Assembly (NCBI GenBank): GCA_015698045.1
Contig: BLAL01000081.1
Coordinates: forward strand, 2,501-66,500
DNA length: 64,000 bases
DNA from: Rhizophagus clarus
Lineage: Eukaryota > Glomeromycota > Glomeromycetes > Glomerales > Glomeraceae
Reading direction: 5' to 3'
Shown here: one piece after another, positions 21,765-34,304 of the stretch
Layout: the number at the start of each line of letters is the position of its first letter
Position numbering within the stretch: position 1 is the stretch's first letter
Notes under the pieces: model-generated
The model's database searches: none
What the model saw: only the letters and a program-made list of their open reading frames with translations
What the model was told of the DNA's origin: nothing
Translations under genes and position numbers: made by a program

Positions 21765-24176
21765 CAAAATATTTGATAGCTGTACCTAGAAACTTTTCAT
21801 TATAGCAAATAAACAGCATGTTGTATCTTGTAGTAATAGTTACTGAAGGTATTAAATGTGTGCTACCTGAGCGAATAATCACAATCACAGACAACAACCA
21901 GTTTTCAAAGTTGTATGAAATATTACTTGTGAACAATTTAATAATTAAAGTGTTGAAGTTTATGTTCACCAAAATAAGATTGACAAATGGGTAGAAGTAA
22001 GTGATGGTTTAAATAGTAATCTTAAAATTATAAAAGTTTTAGGATATAATCACGTAAAATTTTCACTTATAGAATCGCTAAGAAATATAGAACCACCTAG
22101 TTTTCCTGATGCATTTGACATCATGATGAGAAATGCATGACAACTAAAACTTCCACAACATCATACTGAACATACTTGACATGATTTATTATACAATGAA
22201 ATCATTGAACTTCTTCAGAATAAAAAAGTTGGTTGGAGAGGAGGTATCCATCAAACTTTAGGAAAGGAATTTGTAGATCATGTTGCAAATGCTCTTTGGT
22301 ATATTGATCCACATTTAAAATTATTGCAATCTCGTTCATATCACATGCCTGCGCTTTTTAAAGAATTGGCAACATATGCAAGTGATAATACAGATAGAAA
22401 TACATACAACATTGCATATTACACTAGTCATCACAAAAAAGAATCTATTTCACATTAAAAACTAGACCTTTTAATCAAATCATTAGAACTCTCTATAGGG
22501 CAACCTTGGATAAATGACAGTGAATGGATAATATTATTCCTGATATAATTGCCTTAGTAAATATGATGCGAAAATATAGTGAACATCTTGTAAAAAGTAA
22601 TATATTAATGGCCACAATTCATCACAATGATGATTCAGCATGCAATCCAGCAAATAATTTTCATATGTTTCGTATTCTTGGCTGTAAAGAAAATGATCTT
22701 AGTGATCAATATCAAAAGTTAAATGATGCTATTTTACAGCATGGTTTCTATCAATATATGGATGTTTATTCTTATCTTCCTATAGATATTATGAAATGTT
22801 ATCAATTTCTTAAAAATCTTCAATTGACTTGTTCAATTGGAATTTATAGGTAATATAGACTGTAATTATTAGTGGATGCTTGTTTATTAATTAATGCTAA
22901 AAGAAAGTATTTTTTTTAGATATATACAAGGAAACTATCTTGGTACAATAACATATATATGGAAAATACCAGAATCTGAAATAACTGATGAATTCCAAGA
23001 TAAAATGCAAAAAGTTCATATGTTGGCTAAAATTCATGAAGGATTGCCTAAGTACTTCACCTGGCAGATGAGAAAGAATGTTCTTGGCAAGGTATTGTTA
23101 ATTGTATTAATATTCATTTATATTCAAAATATTTTTATTGTTAAACATTTATATTATTTGCATAGTATTCTTTAATAAAAAATATTACTTCTGCTATGTT
23201 GCGAATGCTATATTTTGATTTTACTGGCAATGCAGTCATTACATCAAATACTATTAGCCATAAAATTGAGGATAGACTACGTTTAATGTTAGCACTTAAA
23301 GATTCATTGATAATATTTAACTTGCGAACAAATAATGGATTCAAGGGAAACAAATTTGATACATTTTGAAATGAATTAAATATGTATTTTAATGAGGTAC
23401 ATAATTTTTTGGATTGATAATAATATATTGTAAAAGTAAAATTATAAACTTTAATTACTTATATAGGAAACTCCAGCTGTAGATAACTGACACCATGACA
23501 CAACCATGCATATGCCTTTAACAATTTTTATACGTGATCTTCATGATATAATTTTGGCAAGACTGCATATTAAAAATGGCGAACTATTGCCAACAGAAAT
23601 TTATATACTATCATATGAATGGATCTGATTACAGTTTTGGCCAACAAATTCTACAACAACAAGGGCTATACAATATACAGGAAGATATTAAGTTAAATTT
23701 AAAGTGCAAGGTAGACTTCTTCGCAAGAAAAATGTGGATGCTCATTATTGTGCAGCACTTTTTTGCTATTTACGTGAATTTTTGATTCAATATCGGCAAT
23801 GGGCATGTTTTGTATCAGCTGATGATAAGCATAAGGTCTCTATTGGCGAGAGTATACCTGTTTCTACTGGAGTGCGTAACTGTTGATCATTAACTATTCA
23901 AAATGATGATCTGAATGCATCTAATCATAATTTTACCAAACTTTCTCTTACACCTTTGGTTATTTTTTTTGTTTTCATTCCAAGTAATATATTAGGTGGA
24001 TTTTATAATGGACAAGTCTTTGTATTCTTTAAAAACACTGTTTTTAAACCAAGTAGTGCTATTCGTTATGCAACTGAATTTCAAGAAGTTATTCACACAA
24101 TGTATACATCCCAAGCTTTGCTACCAATTTTATGTCTTTACACTGATGGTAGATTAGACCATAGGTGTACTTAAAG
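21765..24176 (+). pseudogene. DDE-transposase-like multi-copy gene, decayed
   Basis: The plus strand carries a near-complete relic of a repeated Rhizophagus family. Landmarks in order: IITITDNNQFSKLYEILLVN, GYNHVKFSLIESLRNIEPP (about 22040), KVGWRGGIHQTLGKEFVDHV (about 22230), MATIHHNDDSACNPANNFHM (about 22610), IQGNYLGTITYIWKIPESE, and near the end LCLYTDGRLDHR, resembling a catalytic-Asp neighbourhood of DDE transposases. Three short introns with GT-AG borders remain (about 22852-22919, 23090-23165 and 23395-23466), so it is not a processed copy. Many stops, mostly TGA, and a frameshift near 22525 kill it. Homology stops abruptly near 24172, where repeat sequence begins. The transposase call is from remembered family features and needs a profile search. 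Confidence 0.6.
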
Positions 24177-24179
24177 TTG

Positions 24180-24885
24180 CCTACCGAAACTCAATTGGCC
24201 AATATTGAAATGTCGAAACCTAAAATATATCAAAATGCCAAAATGCCAAAATAGTTTCAACATGTTGAAATTGCCAAAACTAGTTTCGACATGTCGAAAT
24301 TGCTGAAACTAAACATCACAATGTTTTGCAACAGATTTCATTCATTATAATAAAAATTAAAAAATAAGAAACATTTCACAATGCTTTTTATTAAATAATT
24401 AAAAACCTGTTGTGCAACAGTTTTTTTTCTTAAGTTAAAAAATAAAAAACATTTTGCAACATTTTTTATTAAATGCTTAAAAAACTGTTATGAAATGGTT
24501 TTTTTTCTAAGTTAAAAAAACTTGAAAACTGTTGCGTTTTTTACTTAAAAATTCAAAAATAAAAAATGTTTCGCAACATTTTTTATTAAATAATTGAAAA
24601 ACTGTTGCGAAACAGTTTTTTTTCTAAGTTAAAAAAGCCTGAAAAACTGTTGTAAAATGGTTATTTTGCTTAAAAATTCAAAAATAAAAAACATTTCGCA
24701 ATATTTTTTATTAAATAATTGAACAACCATTGCAAAATGGTTTTTTTTCTAAGTTAAAAAAGCTTGAAAAACTGTTGTAAAATGGTTCTTTTCACTTAAA
24801 AATTCAAAAATAAAAAACATTTCACAACGTTTTTTATTAAATAATTAAAAAACCATTGCGAAACAGTTTTTTCATATTTTTTTAG
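24180..24885. repeat. hairpin-unit tandem repeat (TGTTGCGAAACAG type)
   Basis: After a lead-in with two TTTCGACATGTCGAAATTGC-like units, units of about 120 bases alternate AAACATTTCGCAACATTTTT and AAAACTGTTGCGAAACAGTT, so each can fold back. Copies differ chiefly where the core CG is TG or CA. The same core occurs in the hAT-like element at 36113-37448. This may be the interior of a related element truncated by, or inserted into, the pseudogene upstream; its ends could not be defined. Confidence 0.55.
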
Positions 24886-24889
24886 TGAT

Positions 24890-25160
24890 CTACATGATTT
24901 TTAAAGTTTATTTTCTTAATAACTAATGATTCAATCTTTAAGATTTTTGGAACTTAACCTATTTATGACTCAAAGAATCAGATTCTGGCATTTATTTTGT
25001 TGTATCTGTCTTAGTTAAAAAGTTGAAAATTCACTTTTTTATAAACCAAATGATTTTTACAAAACTGTATTATTAATTAAATAAAAAAATACTTTTAAAA
25101 TGTTGTTTTAAGTCCCATCTTTAAAATAAATATAAATTTATTATGCTAGTATTTATAATT
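24890..25160. other. A+T-rich spacer, nothing recognised
   Basis: No open frame, repeat unit or inverted end could be defined. Confidence 0.4.
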
Positions 25161-25164
25161 TATA

Positions 25165-25434
25165 TCATAAATTAACTTTGAAAATGGTGCTTAATTTATG
25201 CTGTCCACTGTATCTTTTTGCATCTTCATATAAATGTTGATTTACTAATTTGAATTTTTCTACCATTTCTTTATATGACTTTTTATCTAATGTTTCATAA
25301 GATGTTCTATGTTTTTCGTTCCCTTTCTTAGTTTTTCTTCCAATATAATTTTTCCAACATTTCTTATTTTCTAATAAAAATATAACTATTGCATTATCAA
25401 TAATCTCTTTGTATTTAAATATTTCTTCTTCCAT
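25165..25434 (-). CDS. hypothetical Lys/Glu-rich 89-residue protein
   Basis: An ATG-initiated open frame on the minus strand encodes 89 residues rich in Lys, Glu, Tyr and Asn, with no membrane segment and a predicted mostly helical character (IFKYKEIIDNAIVIFLLENK at the start, KKSYKEMVEKFKLVNQHLYE in the middle). I do not recognise it. The composition is coding-like, but the position in a relic-rich region, the small size and the lack of a defined upstream exon make it as likely to be a surviving exon of a dead gene as a real small gene. Confidence 0.35.
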   Translation of the reverse strand: MEEEIFKYKEIIDNAIVIFLLENKKCWKNYIGRKTKKGNEKHRTSYETLDKKSYKEMVEKFKLVNQHLYEDAKRYSGQHKLSTIFKVNL

Positions 25435-25439
25435 CTTAT

Positions 25440-25940
25440 GGTTTTTATATGGTGTAATTAGTCTTCTACTACTCCAGAAAAATTTATTTCTCTTTAAATA
25501 TCATATTTTAACGCATCTCAAATGTAATACCTATATTACTACTCCTAATTTTCATTCCACAAATTTTTCCTTTGTTTATAATTCTATTTTTAGATTATTT
25601 TTCCTGATCTTTTCTAAAATTAATATAAAGAAATTTCTTCTTTTTGATATTTTTTACATGCTAAATAAATTTGTATTCTATCTACACTCTAATTTCTTTA
25701 TTTATTTATGTTTAATATTTCACAGAATTAATCAAATTCTAAATACGCGTTTTATTATTTTTTCTTTATTTTTGTTATTTTACGTATTTGATTATCATTT
25801 TAATTTTATATATTTATACTAGTATCTTATATTTTCATTTGTTTATATCATATCTCCTATAAATATAACTTTCTATTCTAATGTAAACACTTCTTCATCC
25901 TTTGTGATTTTCTTTCTTTTCAAAAAAAAAATATTTTTCA
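25440..25940. other. T-rich spacer
   Basis: The plus-strand open frame 25409-25822 is Phe/Leu/Ile-rich and reflects poly-T composition; I see no supported gene. The 3' part is the 5' flank of the pseudogene starting at 25943. Confidence 0.35.
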
Positions 25941-25942
25941 AA

Positions 25943-26632
25943 ATGCCTAAACGTCATTATAATAAAACAAAACTTCACAAGTCCTCTTCTTTTTGTAGGA
26001 AATAAGCTCTTTATAGTACTATCTGCTCTGATAAATACTATAAGTGAGTAAGAAAATTGTTACTTGTCTGGTTACCATATAGTTTGATGTTTTCTGTAGA
26101 TGAAATAGTGTTTGCTGATAACATAGTTTTGCAAGGAATGGTTGTTGTAAAGTAGCAAAGGGTAACCACAGTAATCTTTATTGGTTATTATCGTCTGTAA
26201 TAATATAGTGGTAGTTATGTACTACTTTCAAGCATGCAAAATACTCATGTTTACAAAACTTGTAGACAAACTATTTCTTTTCGCTCACTTAGTAGTCTAA
26301 CCCCTCTTTTCTTCTTTCTGTTTTTCATCTATTTTCTTTTAGAGCACTTCTTGCTGACTATGTTTTTCATCAAGCTTCAGTTCACCGTCAAGCCACTTTA
26401 GATGCTGATCCTTTATCACATATATCCTTTTACATTCTTCATTCATTCGTTTCCCCTTATTCTAATGTCACCTTCATGGTATTTACCAATTTGGACTCCT
26501 CTTTCAGCTGTTCAATCAGTCACATTACTCGTTGTGATTGTTAGAGTCTTGAGAATGGTACTTTTAGATAGTGTGAGACTTGTGATAGAAATTATTATGC
26601 CTCCCGTAAATTAGCTCTATATTTCCATTTGT
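25943..26632 (+). pseudogene. small Cys-rich multi-copy gene, decayed
   Basis: Exon 1 (25943-26043) begins MPKRHYNKTKLHKSSSFC and ends at donor GTGAGTAAG; a 299-base intron ends TTTTCTTTTAG at 26342, and exon 2 continues in phase with ALLADYVFHQASVHRQATLD, then NVTFMVFTNLDSSFSC, then a Cys-rich part CSISHITRCDC ... CETCDRNYYASRKLAL. The paired cysteines suggest a metal-binding or disulphide-rich fold, unproven. Four in-frame stops are present (one in exon 1, three in exon 2), all TAA or TAG at places where a CAA, CAG or similar codon would fit, so C-to-T changes are the likely cause. I recall related copies in Rhizophagus, function unknown. Confidence 0.5.
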
Positions 26633-26802
26633 AACATTTATGTAATGTCTTCTTATCTTATAATTATTTTTTTTCATGTAATTCTATCTTCTTATTATTT
26701 AATAAATTATTATTTTATTTTGCCCTTTACAAAATTTTTATTTTCTCTGTCTTATATATTTTTCTGACATTCCTACAGCAAGTTCATTGTATCATGATAG
26801 TA

Positions 26803-27177
26803 AGGGGCGTGCCAAAAATCAGCTGATTTAATAGGGGGTGGGGGTTAACCTAAAAATCAGATTCCTATGATTGGCTATAAATTATATAATATATATAATA
26901 TATTATTACTATTTATATATTAAAATAGTTTTTTGCAATTATCTTGCCATCTAATAGCTCAATTTATCTAAACTTTTTTTTATTTTGTAACGCTTATTAA
27001 AAGCTATAAAACAAAAAAAAATTCATAAAAATTGGATTACTAGATCACAAGTTAATTATATAAATATAATTACATATATTATTATATATTTTTTTAATCA
27101 ATTAAAATGCGATCAGGTGGGAGGTGGGGGTAAGGACTACTAATTGAAGGAAATCAGCTGATTTTTGGCACGCTCCT
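26803..27177. mobile_element. MITE with ~25 bp inverted ends
   Basis: The left end reads AGGGGCGTGCCAAAAATCAG then CTGATTT, and the right end in reverse complement reads AGGAGCGTGCCAAAAATCAG then CTGATTT: one mismatch in about 27 bases. G-rich tracts (GGGGGTGGGGG; GTGGGAGGTGGGGG) lie just inside both ends on the same strand. The 375-bp interior is A+T-rich without open frame. A left TA precedes the end, but the right flank reads AA, so the target duplication is uncertain. Confidence 0.7.
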
Positions 27178-27179
27178 AA

Positions 27180-27400
27180 AATTCAGATTCACTAATTATT
27201 AACTATATATACTAATTTATCATTTCATCTTTGCTTAAGTAAATAAAGTCGTTCTTTCTTTAATTTCAAATTACTATTTCTAAAATAGTTCTATAAGTAA
27301 TAATATAATTTCTTCTTAACATATTCATTTTGTATTTATTTTTTAACTTATGCATTTTATTACTATCAAATTTTTTCTTCTTTTATATTACCTTTCTTCT
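27180..27400. other. A+T-rich spacer
   Basis: No feature recognised; it may include the 3' end of the minus-strand pseudogene. Confidence 0.3.
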
Positions 27401-30400
27401 CAACATGATTTCTTTAAGATTTACGTTTAAACTGAAGTTTTCTCTTTTCTTTCTTTTCTGATTTTTTGTTTTGCTATATAAATGCTTAATTGTTCTCTTA
27501 CTTTATTTTCATCTCCATCATAAAGATCCAATTCCATCTTTATTTTTCTATACTCTAAAATTATTTCATTGTTTAGTATGATAGTATCTCACTCTCTGTA
27601 TATTTCCAGTTTAGCAGTTTTCTTATTTCTTCAAACGTTGCTATTGATATTATTTCTTTAACTGTTTCTAATATTTCATATGCCTTTTTTTTAATATTTC
27701 TTATTTCTTCCATTATTATTCTTCTTAAACATTCATTCAGTTTTTCTTGTAATATTTCATCTGTTTCTTGCTAAAATCCTTCAGCTTTGTTCATAAATCC
27801 TTCTACTATTACATCATATCTATTAAATCTTAAATTCACTAATCTTCTTGCTTTTTTTCCTATTAATTTCATATCTAACAGTATCAAAGCTGTATTGATT
27901 TGGTTGATCTCTTTATCTACTATTGTGTCTTCATCTATTATCTTGATCATAAATTTATTTGTTCCTATTTCTTCTATTATAATTTCTTGTTTTTCTTTAT
28001 TTGTCCTTTGTATTTTGTATTCTTCATATAACCAATTTCTTAATTTAGACTTCACTTTTCCTTTGTTCTTTATTTTCCTAAATTCTTTGATAAAATCTTC
28101 ATCGTTTATATCTGTTATTATAAAACCTAACCAAATCAATATCTGTCATTCGTCTAAACTTGCTTTTACTCTTGTTTCTATTCCTTCAATTGTAACTTCT
28201 CCTTCTTCCATTTACTCAATATATGTCATTTTTAATATTTCCCTTCTATTTTCTTCAATTTCTTCATCATCTAGTCAAAATGCTTTTGTATCAATAAATT
28301 TCTCTATTACTCTTGCTGCAATTTCAGTTTTTCTTATATCTTCCCATATTTGTGTTCTATGGTATTCAAGTAAGTTGATTATTCTCATTATCTTCTGCCT
28401 TTCTCTGATATCTCTGCTTTTTTTAATAATAGATTCTTGAATATTCTCATTATTTCTTCTTTTCTTTATCTGTTTTTGTTCCTCAGTGGTAATACTGTTG
28501 ACATTACTTCTTTTTTGTACCATCTCCAAAAATTTTCAAATCTCTCTTCTACTACTTCATCTAATATTAGAAATCCTTATATTTTTAATATTTTACTTCC
28601 TTTAATCTTATTTAAAATGTAATTCTCTCCTGATATTGCTTTTTCTTCTTCTATATTTCTTATACATTCTTTTATGATTAAATAAATTATTACTCTTAAA
28701 TCCCTTTCTTTCTGACTTGACATTTGTTTCCATATTAACAAGTTTATTATATCTTCTAATTCTCTCTGTTTCTACATTCTTCCATTTTGTTTCTTCTATT
28801 CTTGTTAAATTCTTAATTTTCTGTATTCATATGCGCTGATTTAAGGAATTTGCCGATCATCAATTATGTGGCACAGTACCGATTAAAATCGATCAAAACC
28901 GTCCTTACATAAGAAAAAATAAGCCAAAAAATACTTAAAAAAACTTTAAGACCTTTTTCAAAAAAATTTACCTCTTTAACCTGAAACCAGTAAAAGAAAT
29001 TTCTAAAAAAAGGAATAAAAATATTATAAAATTAGTTTATTTAAAAAAAAAAGTAAGAATAAGCACCAGAATAATGATTTAACGAAAAAAATTGATTGAA
29101 AAATAATTAATAACAAATATCAAATAGATTTTAACTAAATAATAAACTAATCAATATATAATTTAAATTCACTAAAACATCGTTATTAATCTTAGAATTA
29201 TTTATTTATTGAAAGATTATTTTTGAATAATTTTGCTGCCTAAATAAATTTTTTTTTATAAACTATTGAAAAAAAAATAAAAAAATAGCTCCAAGTTATA
29301 TTTAATGTAAAATAACTACTAATATACTTGCCAAAATTCTCAACTTACATAATGTAAAAACTGGTGGAAAAGTTTGATAGGGAAGTTGATGAGGAGTTTA
29401 ATATGGAGTTTACGAAAGAAAAAAATTTTTTAACGCTACTTTTGTTGAAGTAATTTCTCGATATTTATGTCATATGATCATGTAGCACAAGAGTGATCCT
29501 TTTTGTGAAACTTATTTAACTTAATTTTTATCTAATTATCATCAAATTCCTTAATTTAGGCTAATTTTGTTAATTCTGAAAATCGGCAGATATGTGTAAT
29601 TTTACCAAAATCTTTTATTTCTTCACATACTTTTTATAGTATTTTCCAAAATAATTGAAATTGTTCTATTACTTTTTCTAATTCATATTTGTGACATATT
29701 TGACATGTTAAATTCTCTTCAATTCCTTTACACTTACAATTACTTCTTATTTTAATACATATATTACATATTTCCTTTTCTGTTCCTCCTAACTAATCAT
29801 CTTCGCTATCACTATACTCATATATTACATTACCAAATTCATGTTTCTTTTCTCTTTTATGCCATCTTAAATGTAACTTCAACCTCTTCTATTTAAAATT
29901 ATACTATTCCATTTTTATGAATCTTATTTTTACTTGAAATTCTGAAAAATTTTAAAGAATTTTAAAAGTGTTTATGTTATATATTTTATTACTCATAGGG
30001 CTAGTTTTATAACATTCTGGTCTTTATCAAACTATTCTGTTATTTCTTTCCTTAACTTTAATATCTGTTATCTATGATTAACTCCTGTTTCTTCTAAAAT
30101 TTCTGATGTTATTACCCATTTAAATTTCGCATTCTTCTTCATATTTATACTGTTCTTCTTCTATGATTTTCTCTTCATTACTCTCAGTATTTACTTCCTC
30201 ATAATCTGTTTCATTTATTTCTTCTTTATTTCTATTTACTTCACTAACTATCTTCTTTCTCTTCTCTTTAGTTAATGTCATTAACATAGTAAGATTTTTA
30301 TCAGTCACATTGATTATCTTTCTTATTCCTATACCTTTGAATAATTTAAATATATTTAACATTCTTTGTGTTTTTTTTCTTATTCTATCCTTTTTCTTTT

Positions 30401-30790
30401 TCTGTTCTTCCTTTTCTTTTTCTTTTAGTAGACATTCCATAATCTCTTTATACATTTTTTCCTTAATTTTATTCTTTATATTTTTGTTGATTTTCCTTTC
30501 TTTTTCTTTTTTTCTCTCATATTCTTCATTAAATTTTCTCGCATACTCATATTATCTCAAAATATTTTTGCTATTACCTATTTTTACTTCGATATAAGCT
30601 TTTGCTATTATTTTCTGTTCTACTTGTTAAATCATAATTTCTCCTTATTTTAGATATTTCTTTTATTGGTTTTAATAATTCTTTTATAAGTTTATTAATT
30701 TTTTCTTCTCGTTTTTCTTGCTTTATTTTTTTTACTTCCCTTTTATCTTTCCCTTTTCTTTTTCTCTTTTCTATATTCCTTTTGATAATT
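27400..30790 (-). pseudogene. long Lys/Glu-rich multi-copy gene, decayed
   Basis: Reading from about 30790 leftwards on the minus strand, a Lys/Glu/Ile-rich coding path can be followed in shifting frames. It passes a basic coiled coil (MYKEIMECLLKEKEKEEQKK near 30450), a Cys cluster CNICIKIRSNCKC ... CQICHKY (about 29680-29800), then, beyond an inserted element (28829-29594), WRWYKKEV, ERQKIMRIINLLEYHRTQIW (about 28390), IWLGFIITDINDEDFIKEFR (about 28130) and QINTALILLDMKLIGKKARR. Many stops and several frameshifts separate the pieces. The Cys cluster (two CxxC-type pairs) may have been a zinc-binding site. I cannot name the family; it looks like one of the repeated Rhizophagus families. The plus-strand open frames here are shadows. 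Confidence 0.5.
28829..29594. mobile_element. inverted-repeat element inserted in the Lys/Glu-rich relic
   Basis: The left end reads CATATGCGCTGATTTAAGGAA and the right end in reverse complement CATATCTGCCGATTTTCAGAA (each read in under 21 bases; about 75 percent match). The interior (CGATCAAAACCGTCC near the left end, then A+T-rich) has no open frame. Coding-like minus-strand sequence is seen on both sides but not inside, supporting an insertion. No exact target duplication was found. Confidence 0.45.
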
Positions 30791-30799
30791 TTTCCCTTG

Positions 30800-32050
30800 T
30801 TACAAATAAAAAATAGTGTGAATCATTCTTCATCATACAGTATTTACATGAAGCGAATGGTAACACTCGAATGAAAAATATGATGTGATTTTTTTTCTCC
30901 TTTCGCATATTCATGATTCATTTAGAAAACCCTTTTAATGAGGGTTTTCTGGTGTTGGATACCATTATTGGGAAAGAAGCTGGATTTTTACTTGGTGCAT
31001 TCTTTATGTTTTTAATTTTAATTTAGTATTTTTTTTATTTTCTAATTTTCTATTATTTTGTACATATCGATGACTCGATCTTCCACTAAATAAATAAATA
31101 AATTTTTATGCAGATCATTTTTTTTAAAAACTGCAATAATACGTTTGTTTAAACTATCTACGCTAATACATTATCCTAACACTAACTCTACAATCCAGTT
31201 CATTTGCTATATTATGGATAAAATAAAACGGTCATCAGTTATAAGATGGAAACAAATCGAATTTAATAATGCACCCACCAAAATTTTATGCTGTTACGTT
31301 CTGTAATAATAAAGTCCTCAGAAATCTGTACAAAAAAATAGTTTGTCTCGCAAATGTATAGCCACAATAGAAATATTAATACCTTATTTTCTCCAGTAGT
31401 CTTGCCAGCAGTTCCTTGAGATTTTTTTGTCACATGTATAGATTGTGCTGTGAACGATAATTATTAATTCGGTGACTATGTTATACCAAAGTTTTTTTTT
31501 ATAAATATCTCCATAGATTGATTGCTCTAATTTTTTTTCCCGCAATTTTGGAAATTTTGGTATTTGTTATTGACGAAAATTCAGTCATAACGTAGGATTT
31601 ATATTTCTGGACTAATAGATTTTTTCAAATATAATTACATAATAAACGAGCATCCATCTAAGTTCATCATCATCATAAGTTATTACCAAATCTGCGCACG
31701 AAAATTCAGTCATAATGAGAATTTATATTTCTGGGCATCACCAAACATTTTTGGCACTGATAAATTTTTTCTATTTATAATGAGGGCTTTATCGTAATTA
31801 TGTAATTAATGAAGATAATTGATTCAGTGAGAACTGAACCCCACCTAAGTTTCACCAAGGTCATAGTAGATCACAACCATGCCTAGAACATTTCATCACT
31901 TTGTCACCCAATTTTTAATATAAATACAATATGAATCAATCAAATGGTTCATCAGTACAAACTGAAATCTTCTCACCTGAAAATATAAGATCGTATGCAA
32001 AATATACAAAAAGGTCTTTATTTGACATTTTACTGAAGTTGATTTTTGAC
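30800..32050. other. spacer with a strong hairpin and a short duplication
   Basis: No gene is supported. A perfect hairpin AGAAAACCCT / AGGGTTTTCT lies at about 30924-30950. A phrase GAAAATTCAGTCATAA followed by TTTATATTTCTGG occurs twice, near 31576 and 31700. The last 200 bases form the 5' flank of the CRN pseudogene. Confidence 0.4.
30924..30950. terminator. perfect 10-bp stem hairpin
   Basis: AGAAAACCCT and its exact complement AGGGTTTTCT are separated by a 7-base loop. It lies just upstream (in transcript sense of the minus-strand relic, 5') of 27400-30790 and far from a live gene, so a role in transcription is speculative; in eukaryotes such hairpins do not by themselves terminate. Listed here because the structure itself is clear. 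Confidence 0.3.
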
Positions 32051-32100
32051 CTTTGTTTATAATCCTCGATTTTCGTATTTGCAGATATTTTACCAGAATC

Positions 32101-34301
32101 ATGATATTTTATTTTGTGATGGGTACCAACCTTAAGAATGCCTTTGAAGTTGAAGGCTGTACAGGAATGAGCATTTCAAAATTCAAAGATAAGATCTACA
32201 ACATGAAAAAGAATAATTTTAAAGACAAAGGTTTTGATTCCTGCGATTTGATTCTATGGAAGGTGAATATTCCTAGCGATACAGCAAACATTAAACTGAA
32301 CACACTTCAAAGCAGATCCTGTGATATAGACAAAGAAAATATTACTATAAAAAAACTCAGAGGTGAAGAGTTGACTCCATTTAATGATTTTGGTAACATC
32401 TTTATGTCTGGCTCCAAGAATATCTGTATCATTGTGCAACCTCCACCATTCTCCGATGGTAAGTATCCCTTAATTTTTATTTCTCAAAAAAAGATAATTT
32501 CGCTATTCTGTTTTCTATATAACGTATTATTCACCTTTGTCCCTGTTTGCTTTGTACTAGATCAAGAGCTCTCTGATATAACTAGTATCATTGCAGAACT
32601 TGGCTATCTGCCTCGACAAAGTACGTATAAGTTGGTATTCATTAATAGCAGTGTTCTATTTCTAACTATCAGCCTTTTTCAGGTGGCCTTGGTGGTACAT
32701 TACTATCTTATAATCTGTCTGATTTGGAATCAGATTCAAATTTTACTAATGAAGGTGTTAAACTTAATGATCGAGGCATCAGTCTAAGATTTGATATCAT
32801 AAATGATTTAATCAATGAACTTATAAAGAAAAAAGTCATACTTGTTCAGGCACCACCCTTCGCTGAAAAAACGTCATTAGCCCAAATTTTGGAGCACACA
32901 TTGATTAACTTGCCAGAATACTCATATTATAGAGTAATCTGAATTTCATTGATTTGGGGAGGAGGTATTGATTGAGATAATTTTGGTGAGATGTGGGAGA
33001 AAATTGTTGGTGTAAATTGGAAAGCGTGGATACTTCAGTGCAATAAAATTCCATCAATTTTGATAGTAAATAAGACTCAATCGATTTACGAGGATAAGAA
33101 AATTACTAGCAGAAATAGAAAAACTGCAGATCAATTCTGGATGACTGTTAAAAGTCTCCTTCAGGATTTAACAAATATATATATTATAATATTTGTGGCC
33201 TATGGATATAAAAGTTCTAACAGTACAGGACTTGCGACTCCTGTCAAAATACTGGATGAAAATTGCAAAAGTCTTGTTGACATCAATTTTTCTCTGAACA
33301 TGTTAAAAATGTATGTTGAGCAGTTCTGTAGTATCTGCTTCAAAGAATTAGATCAGCAAAGCATCTTAAATTTATATGAATATATCCAAATGGCAATGGA
33401 AAGACATACAAGTTTAGTTCGCCACATCTTGATGAATACAAAATCTGAAATGAAACAGCGAATTGATAATAAGAATTATCGCCTAACTTGGGAAGATATA
33501 CTCAAGTACTTAAATTCAAGAAAGTTTGATAATTCTATCTATTCCATTTGTCACGCTATACCAGATGTTTTTAAACTTAATGATAAACAAAAAAAATTAT
33601 GTAATGAAACTTATATAAAGGGAAAAATTACTTATTCACATAATAATAATGATGCCGTGACTCTAATTAAATCTGGAGTCCTTATGGTTGTGGATGATTA
33701 CTTTTTAACTTTTGCAGCGCCCCTTCTTAAGCGATCATTTTTTTAGCAAATATACGGAGCTGATAATATTGCCGAAGACACTCCTACAGATTTGCATGAT
33801 TTTATTGTGAAGATTTTCACAGCAATGTGTAATAAATTATCTAAGAAAATTTTAAGGAAAATGCTTGGACATGGATCTGATAGAAGAATCCTGGAACAAA
33901 CATGGCAAAAGGAATTTTATAGAATTGGTACACAGATATTGAGAAAGAATCATTTTTTGTCATGTAATGTAGGTTCAGTTTTTGCATGTGACAGAAAAAT
34001 AGATTTCTATGTGGACAAGTTAGACTGGGCGATAGAACTCTTGAGAGATGGTGAACTTATGGCCAAACATAAGAAAAGATTTGACCCTATAGAAGGAGAA
34101 TGTAAAGAGATTGTTAAATATGCAAAGAGTGTAGCTATTATTGTTATTCGCAGTATAGATATTCTTGAAGATTGCAGTGAAGCAAAAAAAGTTCAGGAAA
34201 TTAAGACAGATTTCATACATGTGTCATGCTTCAAAGATTTTGATACATTTAAGATAGAGAGTTTTGGTAAAGAAACTGTAACTGTTCGGTTTCAAGATTA
34301 G
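32101..34301 (+). pseudogene. Crinkler (CRN)-type effector-family gene with P-loop domain, disabled
   Basis: Exons 32101-32458, 32561-32620 and 32683-34301 join in phase (introns GTAAGT...ACTAG and GTACGT...TTCAG). The N-terminal ~120 residues have the ubiquitin-like CRN header layout (FEVEGCTGMSISKFKDKIY, FDSCDLILWKVNIP), followed by an IVQPPP junction. The middle holds a STAND/AAA-like NTPase core: VILVQAPPFAEKTSLAQILE in the Walker A position and ILIVNKTQ in the Walker B position. CRN proteins are known from oomycetes and chytrids and are expanded in Rhizophagus; some act in host nuclei. This copy has three in-frame stops (TGA at 32940, TGA about 35 bases later, TAG at 33744) and both nucleotide-binding motifs depart from consensus (Glu before Lys in Walker A; Asn-Lys where acidic residues are expected in Walker B). 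The frame itself is otherwise unbroken over 1.6 kb, so inactivation is by point changes and probably recent. Confidence 0.75.
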
Positions 34302-34304
34302 TTC

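Noticed and set aside
27787..28440. Plus-strand open frame of 217 codons
   Set aside because: It is antisense to the Lys/Glu-rich relic, whose minus-strand peptide has far more protein-like composition; the plus frame is the Ile/Ser/Phe mirror expected from that.
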